A program made the translations under genes and the position numbers. The notes under the pieces are model-generated. The model was not told the origin of the DNA. It made no database searches and worked only from the letters and a program-made list of their open reading frames with translations. 64,000 bases of DNA from an uncultured Lachnospiraceae bacterium (GTDB lineage Bacteria > Bacillota > Clostridia > Lachnospirales > Lachnospiraceae). The stretch's first letter is position 1. Each line of letters opens with the position of its first letter. The DNA lies in assembly GCA_910578795.1 (NCBI GenBank), contig CAJTSD010000018.1:1-64000 (forward strand), written 5' to 3'. Positions 33,043 to 40,619 of this stretch are shown piece after piece.

Positions 33043-35169
33043 TTAGTTTTGTGCAACGTCCTTCATAGAGAAGCTAATCCTTCCCATTCTGTCCTTACCA
33101 AGGCATACAACCGTCACTGTATCGCCAAGCGTCAGCACGTCCTCAATATGATTAATCCGCTCCTTCGCAATCTTCGAGATATGAACCATGCCTTCCTTGC
33201 CGGGAGCAAATTCAATAAACGCGCCAAACTCTTTAATGCTCACAACCTTGCCCTTAAAGACCTGACCTTCCTCAAAATCCGTGGTAATGATGTTAATCAT
33301 TTCACAAGCCTTGTCCATCATCACCTGATCCGTACCGCAGATGCTTACAAATCCGTCATCGGAAATATCAATCTTAACACCGGTCTGGTCAATAATGGCA
33401 TTAATCGTCTTACCTCTCTGACCAACCACATCGCCAATTTTCTCCGGATCAATCTTTGTCTGAATAATCTTCGGCGCATATTCGCCCACAGTCGGTCTCG
33501 GCTCTGCGATGCAGGGCAGCATAATCTCATTCAAAATATACATTCTCGCATCTCTTGTCTTGGCAATCGCTTCCTCGACAATCGGTCTTGTCAGACCATG
33601 AATCTTAATATCCATCTGAATTGCCGTGATGCCGTCCTTCGTACCAGCCACCTTAAAGTCCATATCGCCAAAGAAATCCTCAAGTCCCTGAATATCCGTC
33701 AACACAATATAGTCATCGTCCGTATCCCCTGTCACAAGACCGCAGGAAATACCTGCCACGGGCTTCGTAATCGGCACACCTGCCGCCATCAGGGACATCG
33801 TTGACGCACAAATTGACCCCTGTGAGGTAGAGCCGTTCGACTCAAACGTTTCCGAAACCGTACGGATTGCATACGGGAAATCCTCCTCCGAGGGAAGTAC
33901 CGGAACAAGCGCCTTCTCCGCTAGTGCACCATGTCCGATTTCCCGGCGTCCCGGTCCCCTTGAGGGCTTTGTCTCTCCAACGGAGTAAGATGGGAAATTG
34001 TAATGATGCATATATCTCTTATTGGTTTCATTCTCATCCAGACCGTCAATTCTCTGCACCTCAGACAACGGTGCAAGTGTTGTGACAGTACAAATCTGTG
34101 TCTGCCCACGCGTAAACATCGCAGAACCATGCACTCTCGGAATAATGTCCGTTTCTGCCGCAAGCGGACGAATCTGCGTAATCTTTCTGCCGTCCGGACG
34201 CTTCTGATCCTTTAAGATCATCTTTCTGACCGTCTTCTTCTGATACTGGTAAATTGCCTCGCCAAGAATGGCAAGCCACTCTTCATTCTCAGCAAACGCC
34301 TCCTCAAGCTTTTCCGTAATTTTCCTGATATTTTCTTCCCTTACCTGCTTCTCGTCCGTAAAGACCGCAATTTCCATCTCCTCGGGTGGAACGATTTCCT
34401 TAATCCTTGCAAACATCTCCTCAGGAATTGCGCAGCTTGTATATTCATGCTTTGCCTTCCCTACTTCCGAAACAATCTGATTAATAAACGCAATCAATGT
34501 CTGATTGATTTCATGACACTTGTAAATAGCCTCAATCATTTTGTCCTCGGGAACCTCGTTTGCACCAGCCTCAATCATAATGACCTTTTGGCTTGTCGAA
34601 GCGACCGTGAGCTGCATATCGCCGTTTTTCCATTGCTCCTGATTTGGATTTACGACAAACTCCCCGTCCACAAGTCCCATCTGCGTTGTCGCGCACGGAC
34701 CGTCAAACGGAATATCCGATATCGAGGTAACAATCGCCGAACCGATCATCGCCACCAGCTCCGGACGGCACTGCGGATCAACGCTCATTACCATATTGTT
34801 TAATGTGACATCATTTCTGTAGTCCTTCGGGAACAGCGGACGCATCGGTCGGTCAATCACACGGCTTGTCAGAATTGCGTTCTCACTTGCCTTTCCCTCT
34901 CTCTTATTAAAACCGCCTGGTATTTTACCCACAGAATAGAGCTTTTCCTCGTACTCCACAGAAAGCGGGAAGAAATCAATCCCGTCTCTTGGCTTGTCCG
35001 ATGCCGTTGCCGTACAAAGCACTGTCGTATCACCGTAATGCATCAGCGCCGCACCGTTTGCCTGTGCTGCCACTCTGCCAATGTCCACAGTGAGCGTACG
35101 TCCCGCAAGCTCCATGCTATACGCTTTGTAGGACTTATCCTTCTTTTCGCTGAATGTCATATATTCCAT
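33043..35169 (-). CDS. pnp: polyribonucleotide nucleotidyltransferase (PNPase)
   Basis: A 708-residue phosphorolytic 3'-5' exoribonuclease of mRNA decay. Two RNase PH domains are present, the second with GLVTGDTDDDYIVLTDIQGLEDFFGDMDFKVAGT. A KH domain (IDPEKIGDVVGQRGKTINAIIDQTG) and a C-terminal S1 domain (GQVFKGKVVSIKEFGAFIEFAPGKEGMVHIS) follow. Start ATG 35169 with AGGAGA upstream. It lies downstream of rpsO, the classic rpsO-pnp pairing, but the gap has a terminator and its own RBS. Confidence 0.98.
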   Translation of the reverse strand: MEYMTFSEKKDKSYKAYSMELAGRTLTVDIGRVAAQANGAALMHYGDTTVLCTATASDKPRDGIDFFPLSVEYEEKLYSVGKIPGGFNKREGKASENAILTSRVIDRPMRPLFPKDYRNDVTLNNMVMSVDPQCRPELVAMIGSAIVTSISDIPFDGPCATTQMGLVDGEFVVNPNQEQWKNGDMQLTVASTSQKVIMIEAGANEVPEDKMIEAIYKCHEINQTLIAFINQIVSEVGKAKHEYTSCAIPEEMFARIKEIVPPEEMEIAVFTDEKQVREENIRKITEKLEEAFAENEEWLAILGEAIYQYQKKTVRKMILKDQKRPDGRKITQIRPLAAETDIIPRVHGSAMFTRGQTQICTVTTLAPLSEVQRIDGLDENETNKRYMHHYNFPSYSVGETKPSRGPGRREIGHGALAEKALVPVLPSEEDFPYAIRTVSETFESNGSTSQGSICASTMSLMAAGVPITKPVAGISCGLVTGDTDDDYIVLTDIQGLEDFFGDMDFKVAGTKDGITAIQMDIKIHGLTRPIVEEAIAKTRDARMYILNEIMLPCIAEPRPTVGEYAPKIIQTKIDPEKIGDVVGQRGKTINAIIDQTGVKIDISDDGFVSICGTDQVMMDKACEMINIITTDFEEGQVFKGKVVSIKEFGAFIEFAPGKEGMVHISKIAKERINHIEDVLTLGDTVTVVCLGKDRMGRISFSMKDVAQN

Positions 35170-35195
35170 TGCATATCTCCTTTTTTACTTATGGT

Positions 35196-35224
35196 TAAAA
35201 AGAAGCGGATATTCTTACCCGCTC
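35196..35224 (-). terminator. rpsO terminator (rpsO-pnp gap)
   Basis: Minus-strand stem GAGCGG (35219-35224) / CCGCTT (35203-35208) followed by CTTTTT. It may be partial, leaving some read-through into pnp. Confidence 0.6.
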
Positions 35225-35239
35225 CTCCAAAATCTCTTA

Positions 35240-35506
35240 TTATTTTCTGAGACCAAGCTTTTCTATCAGAGCACGGTATCTCTCAATGTCGGTTTTCTTT
35301 AAATATCCAAGCAACCCACGTCTCTGACCTACCATTTTCAAAAGACCTCTTCTTGAATGATGATCCTTCTGATTCTCTTTCAGATGCTCTGTAAGCTCCT
35401 GTATTCTTGCTGTCAATACTGCAATCTGTACCTCCGGTGAACCGGTATCTCCAGGTGTTCTTGCATACTCGTTAATAATTGCTGTTTTCTTTTCCTTTGA
35501 AATCAT
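35240..35506 (-). CDS. rpsO: 30S ribosomal protein S15
   Basis: An 88-residue primary 16S rRNA-binding protein. Conserved segments TPGDTGSPEVQIAVLTARI, HLKENQKDHHSRRGLLKMV and RRGLLGYLKK are all present. RBS GGAGG upstream of ATG 35506. It has its own promoter and a roughly 120-nt leader. Confidence 0.98.
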   Translation of the reverse strand: MISKEKKTAIINEYARTPGDTGSPEVQIAVLTARIQELTEHLKENQKDHHSRRGLLKMVGQRRGLLGYLKKTDIERYRALIEKLGLRK

Positions 35507-35626
35507 TTTTCATTCCTCCAATAATCATTCCTGTAACCGCCGGATACTAAGCCCGGGCTGGAGCGTCCCTGCGCTGAGCATCGGCTGTTTTTCCTTGTTT
35601 TCCTGCACGTTTTCTACAACGCACTC
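35507..35626 (-). promoter_or_regulatory. rpsO 5' leader, candidate S15 autoregulatory RNA
   Basis: About 120 nt separate the expected transcription start from the rpsO RBS. The leader has GC-rich paired segments (for example GCCCGGGC and GCGCAGGGACGC). S15 represses its own translation through leader RNAs in several phyla; I could not match a named class here. Confidence 0.4.
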
Positions 35627-35630
35627 AAAC

Positions 35631-35659
35631 AGTATAGCACACAAAACCCACATATGCAA
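35631..35659 (-). promoter_or_regulatory. sigma-A promoter of rpsO
   Basis: Minus strand TTGCAT (35654-35659), 17-bp spacer, TATACT (35631-35636), with a TG three bases before the -10 box. Confidence 0.7.
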
Positions 35660-35695
35660 CCACTAACTTCAAATTTTACAGAAACCAAAGCCGTA

Positions 35696-36562
35696 TCATA
35701 TCCGCTGTTTCAACGCGTTCCGATACTGAATCGGTGTTTTCCCCGTCGCCTTCTTAAATGCCTGTGAGAAATAAGACTGCGATGAAAAACCAAGCATGGA
35801 CGAAATCTGGGAAATCGAATACGATGTGGATTCCAGCAGCGATTTGCCCTCCTGTATCCTCTTTTGCAGAAGATACGTGATTGGAGAAATACCGATGTAT
35901 TTCGTGAAGGCATGCGCCATATAGTACTTGTTCCTATGCGAAAACGACGCCAACGTATCCAGCGTAATATTCTCCGCATAGTTTGCATCCAAATAGTTTT
36001 TAATCTGCGTGCACTCTCTGTTGATCAGTTCATTGCTGCACTGCACGATGGACAGATGATCGTTTCTGAGCATGCAGATCATGATTACCTCTAGCAGCTT
36101 TTGGCACACTGTTTCATAGTTTTCTGCCTTCTTGTTAATCTCCTCCAGCAGAATATTTAAATATGCATAAATATTGGAGCTTTGCGTATTGTATTTGTAT
36201 ACATCGCCAAATGCCGTCTGCATGCAGACGCTGTCTTTTGCGGCTGCAATCTCCTCAAAGGAAAAGGAAAGCCCCTCGATTCCCAGCACAATATACTCAA
36301 GCGGCTCCAGGGGAAGCGACTTTTCCGTATGCTGCACATTAGGATTAATAATCACCATGTCATTCCTTGCCACCGAAAATTCCATGCCCTCTGTGATAAA
36401 GGATCCGCTGCCCCGCACAACGTAAAACAGCTCACTGAACGGGTGGGAATGCAGGATACTCTGCCAGTCCCCTTCATATTTTGATGTAGCGACATACAGA
36501 AGCCTGATATTATCAAAACAGGACAGCTTATTATCATCTATACAGTGTCTGGTGTTTCCCAT
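35696..36562 (-). CDS. AraC-family transcriptional regulator
   Basis: A 288-residue regulator with an N-terminal cupin-like sensing domain (HSHPFSELFYVVRGSGSFITEG) and two C-terminal helix-turn-helix motifs (LDTLASFSHRNKYYMAHAFTK and ISQISSMLGFSSQSYFSQAFK). ATG 36562 with GGGGGAGG upstream is chosen over the frame start at 36592. It diverges from the GNB/LNB transport and phosphorylase operon and very probably controls it in response to the sugar; that link is from position. Confidence 0.93.
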   Translation of the reverse strand: MGNTRHCIDDNKLSCFDNIRLLYVATSKYEGDWQSILHSHPFSELFYVVRGSGSFITEGMEFSVARNDMVIINPNVQHTEKSLPLEPLEYIVLGIEGLSFSFEEIAAAKDSVCMQTAFGDVYKYNTQSSNIYAYLNILLEEINKKAENYETVCQKLLEVIMICMLRNDHLSIVQCSNELINRECTQIKNYLDANYAENITLDTLASFSHRNKYYMAHAFTKYIGISPITYLLQKRIQEGKSLLESTSYSISQISSMLGFSSQSYFSQAFKKATGKTPIQYRNALKQRI

Positions 36563-36875
36563 AATTCCTCCCCCTTCTATTAATAATATCATAATAATGT
36601 CCTTACAAAAATCATATCAAAATTTATATATTTTGTCCACACAGACATCATTTTAAAAATTTCTAAAATTTCCGTGCTTTGTCAATTGTTCATAAATCAC
36701 ACAACAGCCTTTATTTTTTTTCAAAACGCTTTTTTCGTTTTATATATTGCATAAAAAAATCTTCTAAATATTAATTTTAGTATAAATTTTATACAACCGG
36801 CTCTTTTTGGTCCGGTTTATTTTAAATATTTTTCAACAAAAAGCAATATATCTAAAATAACCAGCAATAATCAGA

Positions 36876-36904
36876 TTGAATATCAAAAATCATTTCGCTA
36901 TACT
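36876..36904 (+). promoter_or_regulatory. sigma-A promoter of the GNB/LNB operon
   Basis: TTGAAT (36876-36881), 17-bp spacer, TATACT (36899-36904). Transcription would start near 36911, about 68 bases before the binding-protein gene. Confidence 0.7.
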
Positions 36905-36924
36905 AAAACCATACTGAAAACAAC

Positions 36925-36941
36925 TTAATGCATTGCATTAA
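36925..36941 (+). promoter_or_regulatory. 17-bp palindrome in the operon leader
   Basis: TTAATGCA T TGCATTAA, a perfect palindrome about 15 bases after the predicted transcription start. It could be an operator, including one for the AraC regulator or a LacI-type repressor, or an RNA hairpin. Confidence 0.45.
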
Positions 36942-36978
36942 ATTTCTTCGAACATAGTTTCGAGAGGGAGGGATTTTT

Positions 36979-38388
36979 ATGAAATCAAAAAAAGTTATTT
37001 CATTGTTCTTAGTGACTGCTATGGCTACAACGCTTCTTGCCGGATGCGGCGGTTCTGACGTTACGCTGACGCCGTCTGACAACAACACTGCTGATACGGC
37101 ACCGGCTGATACACCTGCCAAAGCACCCGAAGCGGATAATGCAGACGCGGCGCCAGTAGCGGAGCAGACCTTGAGGGTAGCTGCTTTTGAAGGCGGATAC
37201 GGCGCAGACATGTGGTCCGAGGTCACGGCAGCGTTCGAGGCTTCCCATCCCGGCGTGACAGTCGAGCTCACCATTGATAAAAAACTGGAAGATGTCATCA
37301 GCCCCGCCATGAAGGCAGGCGATTATCCTGACGTCGTACATCTTGCAACCGGTCGTGAGGCAGCTTTGACAGAGACCCTGACAAAAGAAAAAGCGCTTCT
37401 TCCGCTGACAGATGTTCTCGAGATGACGGTTCCCGGCGAAAGCGTAAAGGTCAAAGACAAGATTATTCCCGGTTTCCTTGACACGCTGGCAACCAATCCT
37501 TACGGAGACGGCGTAACCTACTATGCACCAATGTTCTACAGCCCCTGCGGTCTGTTCTACAATGCAGGACTTTTCAAGGAAAAAGGCTGGGACGTACCTA
37601 CAACATGGGATGAGATGTGGGCGCTTGGCGACACGGCAAAAGCAGACGGCATCGCACTCTTTACCTACCCCACAACAGGTTACTTTGATGCATTCACTTA
37701 CGCGACACTGTCTTCCGCAGGCGGTTCTGAATTTTTCGACAGCTGCATGACCTACGAGGACGGAATTTGGGAAAGCGAAAACGCGACAAAGGTATTTGAA
37801 TTGATTGCAAAGCTTGGTACATACACGGAAGGCACAACCGTTGCCAACGCCAACAATGACAACTTCACAAAGAACCAGCAATTGATTCTTGACAACAAGG
37901 CAATCTTCTGCCCGAACGGCACATGGCTTCCGGGTGAGATGGCTGAGGCGCCAAGAGCAGACGGTTTCGAGTGGGGATTTATGGCAATCCCTGCTGTCAA
38001 TGCAGGCGGTGAAGGATGCTCTTTCTGCTGGTTTGAGCAGATGTGGATTCCGGCAGCGGCACAAAATCAGGATATGGCAAAGGAATTTGTGGCATACATG
38101 TACTCTGACGAGGCAGCACAGATTTTTGCAAAATCTACGGCAATCCAACCGATTACAGGTGTCAGCGACTCTCTTGAAGGCGACAACAAGATGTTCTACA
38201 GCATCTATGACAGCGGCGCAACCGCAGTTATGGGCGGATTTGCTTCCACTGCACCGGTTGAGGGCGTAAACATGCTCGATACCCTTTGCGGCACAGTCAA
38301 CAGTATTGTAAGCGGCGATAAGACCGTTGCAGAGTGGCAGGCTGCCGTTGAGGAAGCAAGCGATAAATTGAGAGCGGCAATGGAATAA
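36979..38388 (+). CDS. ABC sugar transporter substrate-binding lipoprotein
   Basis: A 469-residue extracellular solute-binding protein (family 1). Signal peptide with lipobox LLAGCGG (Cys at about residue 23), an Ala/Asp/Pro linker to residue 60, then the periplasmic-binding fold (FEGGYGADMWSEVTAAFEASHPGVTVE, hinge-type LPLTDVLEM, and FCPNGTWLPGEM with the conserved aromatic residues). It is the first gene of the operon with two permeases, a GH112 phosphorylase and a hexosamine kinase, so galacto-N-biose/lacto-N-biose is the likely ligand. No ATPase gene is present, so a shared MsiK/MsmX-type ATPase is expected. Confidence 0.92.
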   Translation: MKSKKVISLFLVTAMATTLLAGCGGSDVTLTPSDNNTADTAPADTPAKAPEADNADAAPVAEQTLRVAAFEGGYGADMWSEVTAAFEASHPGVTVELTIDKKLEDVISPAMKAGDYPDVVHLATGREAALTETLTKEKALLPLTDVLEMTVPGESVKVKDKIIPGFLDTLATNPYGDGVTYYAPMFYSPCGLFYNAGLFKEKGWDVPTTWDEMWALGDTAKADGIALFTYPTTGYFDAFTYATLSSAGGSEFFDSCMTYEDGIWESENATKVFELIAKLGTYTEGTTVANANNDNFTKNQQLILDNKAIFCPNGTWLPGEMAEAPRADGFEWGFMAIPAVNAGGEGCSFCWFEQMWIPAAAQNQDMAKEFVAYMYSDEAAQIFAKSTAIQPITGVSDSLEGDNKMFYSIYDSGATAVMGGFASTAPVEGVNMLDTLCGTVNSIVSGDKTVAEWQAAVEEASDKLRAAME

Positions 38389-38399
38389 GGTTTTAGGAG

Positions 38400-38432
38400 C
38401 GCTCCAAAGGTTTCTGCCTTTGGAGCGTTTTT
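38400..38432 (+). terminator. attenuating terminator after the binding-protein gene
   Basis: Perfect 11-bp stem CGCTCCAAAGG (38400-38410) / CCTTTGGAGCG (38417-38427) followed by TTTTT. It sits inside the operon and would raise binding protein over permease levels. Confidence 0.85.
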
Positions 38433-38437
38433 GTTTA

Positions 38438-38523
38438 GGCGCAGCCCCATGCAGAGGAAAAATGCCGCAAAGCGGCGCATGGGGCGCGCGGCGAGTAGTG
38501 GAGAAGGACGTTCCCCTACTCGA
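38438..38523 (-). repeat. bipartite double-hairpin repeat, copy B (inverted)
   Basis: On the minus strand: GAGTAGGGGAA..TTCTCCACTACTC, then GCCCCATG..GCCGC ttt GCGGC..CATGGGGC. Same layout as copies A and C. It lies directly after the intra-operon terminator, upstream of the first permease gene. Confidence 0.85.
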
Positions 38524-38545
38524 TTTATAAAATGGAGGTATGCAT

Positions 38546-39439
38546 GTGAAAAAAGTCAGAGAAAAATCGGTTTTTATTACCCTGTGTGTAGCCCCGGCAG
38601 TCATACTGTTTGTTATTTTTATGCTGATTCCCACCTTTAACGTCTTTAAAATGTCACTGTACAAATGGGGCGGCTACTCCAACAACAAAGAGTTTGTCGG
38701 ACTGAATAATTTTAAGATTCTGATGGAGGACACAAACTTTTTCCGTTCCTTCCAAAATACGGTTCTGCTAATCGTCTGCGTGACCATCGTCACGATAGTG
38801 CTTTCCCTGATTTTTGCGGCGATTCTCTCCCGTGAAAAAATCAAGGGGCAAAATATCTTTCGCGTGATATTTTACATTCCCAATATCCTGTCCGTCGTTG
38901 TCATTTCGGCTATATTTTCAGCAATTTATGACCCAAACAGCGGACTTTTAAACAGCATTATCGGAATTTTCAGAGGTACTGACAAGACGCCGATTCTTTG
39001 GCTAGGCGATCAGAAGCTTGTCATCTACAGTTTGGTAATCGCAATGATTTGGCAGGCAATCGGCTACTATATGGTCATGTACATGGCAAGTATGGCAAGC
39101 GTTCCTGAGAGTCTGTATGAATCCGCGAACCTTGAGGGCGCGAGCAAAATCCGCCAGTTCTTCTCCATCACGCTTCCACTGATTTGGACGAATATCAGAA
39201 CAACGCTTACCTTCTTTGTCATCAGCTCCATCAACATCAGCTTCCTGATTGTTAAAGCATTGACAAACGGCGGTCCTGACGGTGCAACCGAAGTATTCTT
39301 GAGCTACATGTACAAACAGGCGTACACCAATTCCTCTTATGGATACGGTATGGCAATCGGTGTCGTTGTATTCTTATTCTCCTTTGGACTGTCGGCGCTC
39401 ATTAACTTCGTCACCAAGAGAGAACCTTTGGAATTTTAG
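38546..39439 (+). CDS. ABC sugar transporter permease (MalF-type)
   Basis: A 297-residue permease with about six TM helices, starting FITLCVAPAVILFVIFMLIP, and the EAA cytoplasmic loop (ESANLEGASKIRQFFSITLPLIW) that contacts the ATPase. An ATG at 38540 is only one base from GGAGG, so the GTG at 38546 (seven bases away) is preferred. It pairs with the following MalG-type permease, 12 bases downstream. Confidence 0.92.
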   Translation: MKKVREKSVFITLCVAPAVILFVIFMLIPTFNVFKMSLYKWGGYSNNKEFVGLNNFKILMEDTNFFRSFQNTVLLIVCVTIVTIVLSLIFAAILSREKIKGQNIFRVIFYIPNILSVVVISAIFSAIYDPNSGLLNSIIGIFRGTDKTPILWLGDQKLVIYSLVIAMIWQAIGYYMVMYMASMASVPESLYESANLEGASKIRQFFSITLPLIWTNIRTTLTFFVISSINISFLIVKALTNGGPDGATEVFLSYMYKQAYTNSSYGYGMAIGVVVFLFSFGLSALINFVTKREPLEF

Positions 39440-39451
39440 GAGGGATATGAT

Positions 39452-40315
39452 ATGAGTCTGAATAAATTATATAAAATTTTTATCTATGTCGCCCTGCTGT
39501 CGCTTGCCATCAGTATTGTGATCCCTGTGGGCTGGGTGTTTTTGGCATCCATTAAGGAAAATTCCGAATTTTACGGAAACCCTTGGACACTGCCAAAAGG
39601 CGTTTATTTCCAAAATTTTATCGACGCCTTTGAAAAAGCAAAAATGGGAGAATATTTCATCAATTCCATCTTGGTGACCGGATTGGCGCTCCTAATCCTT
39701 TTGGTGGTCGCGCTGCCCGCTGCCTATGTGCTCGCGCGCTACCGCTTCTTTGGCAGCAAGCTCATCAATATCCTGTTCATGGGCGGACTGTTTATCAATG
39801 TCAACTACATTGTTGTGCCTATTTTCCTGATGTTTGTGGACGCGGATAAATTTTTGCGGCAATTGGGGACGGACGGTTTTTTCCTCAACAATCTCTTTGT
39901 CGTGGCGCTCGTCTATGCTTCCACGGCGCTGCCGTTTACCATCTACCTGCTCTCCGGTTTCTTTGTCACGATACCGCGCGATTATGAAGAGGCTGCGTAC
40001 ATGGACGGCTGCGGGTACTTTCGGACAATGGTTCAGATTATGATGCCGATGGCGCTGCCGAGCATTATCACGGTCATTTTGTTCAATTTCCTGTCATTTT
40101 GGAACGAATACATTATTTCCATGACACTGCTCACCAAGGATTCCAAGACGCTGCCAGTCGGTCTGATGCAGCTGATGCAGGCGCAGAAAGCAGCCGCAAA
40201 TTACGGACAGCTCTATGCAGGACTTGTAATTGTCATGCTTCCGACACTGATTTTATACATCCTGGTGCAAAAGAAGCTGACACAGGGCATGAGCCTTGGC
40301 GGATTAAAAGGTTAA
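39452..40315 (+). CDS. ABC sugar transporter permease (MalG-type)
   Basis: A 287-residue permease with six TM helices and the EAA loop EEAAYMDGCGYFRTMVQIMMPMALP. It forms the heterodimeric channel with the preceding gene. RBS AGGAGGG upstream of ATG 39452. The C-terminus ends LTQGMSLGGLKG, as is common for the family. Confidence 0.94.
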   Translation: MSLNKLYKIFIYVALLSLAISIVIPVGWVFLASIKENSEFYGNPWTLPKGVYFQNFIDAFEKAKMGEYFINSILVTGLALLILLVVALPAAYVLARYRFFGSKLINILFMGGLFINVNYIVVPIFLMFVDADKFLRQLGTDGFFLNNLFVVALVYASTALPFTIYLLSGFFVTIPRDYEEAAYMDGCGYFRTMVQIMMPMALPSIITVILFNFLSFWNEYIISMTLLTKDSKTLPVGLMQLMQAQKAAANYGQLYAGLVIVMLPTLILYILVQKKLTQGMSLGGLKG

Positions 40316-40330
40316 TCAGGAGGGATATGT

Positions 40331-40495
40331 ATGAAATATGTCATTCGGTTACTTTATGTGCTGGTTTTTATCGCCAGCATGGCATTGATTGTCACAGGAC
40401 AGCGCCATATCGGTCCCGGCGGACTTGCCGCAATGCTTGTCGGGCTTTTGGGGATTTTGGCGCTGCTCTATCTTTACAATAAAAAGTTCCAATAA
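40331..40495 (+). CDS. small two-helix membrane protein, DUF6903-like (54 aa)
   Basis: A 54-residue protein with two hydrophobic helices (YVIRLLYVLVFIASMALIV and LAAMLVGLLGILALLYLY) separated by TGQRHIGPGG, ending in YNKKFQ. RBS AGGAGG eight bases before ATG 40331. It resembles the DUF6903 family of small proteins in sugar-transport operons; I am moderately sure of the name. It may be an accessory of the permease pair 15 bases upstream. Confidence 0.75.
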   Translation: MKYVIRLLYVLVFIASMALIVTGQRHIGPGGLAAMLVGLLGILALLYLYNKKFQ

Positions 40496-40505
40496 AAAAT
40501 TTCAA

Positions 40506-40590
40506 CCGAGTAGAGAAGATTTATCTTCCCTACTCGCCGCGCGCCCCGTGCGCCACTTCAGTGGCGTATTTCATCTGCACGGGGCTGTGC
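40506..40590 (+). repeat. bipartite double-hairpin repeat, copy C
   Basis: Hairpin 1: cGAGTAGaGAAGAT tt ATCTTCcCTACTCg. Hairpin 2: GCCCCGTG..GCCAC ttca GTGGC..CACGGGGC. The A/G change in the outer arm is compensated (GCCCCGTG with CACGGGGC) relative to copy A. It ends 30 bases before lnpA. Confidence 0.88.
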
Positions 40591-40619
40591 ATAAAAATGC
40601 TCTAAGGAGGTGTTTTGCA

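Larger units (their letters stand above)
36563..36978. other. divergent regulatory region between the AraC gene and the GNB/LNB operon
   Basis: A 416-bp, strongly A/T-rich gap. It holds the plus-strand promoter (36876-36904), a 17-bp palindrome (36925-36941) and the operon RBS (GAGAGGGAGGGA before 36979). The A-tracts between 36640 and 36870 suggest intrinsically bent DNA. No gene was found in it. Confidence 0.6.

Noticed and set aside
33049..33804. 251-codon plus-strand frame opposite pnp
   Set aside because: Antisense shadow of the conserved PNPase C-terminal coding region; Asn/His-rich composition typical of a reverse frame.
37009..38664. 551-codon minus-strand open frame
   Set aside because: It is antisense to the solute-binding protein gene, is very Cys/His/Arg-rich with no RBS or family pattern, and the plus-strand gene has clear domains.
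40389..40619. In-frame extension of the GH112 gene upstream
   Set aside because: It runs through the 54-codon gene and the repeat element and lacks an RBS; ATG 40620 has AAGGAGGTG and matches the family N-terminus.
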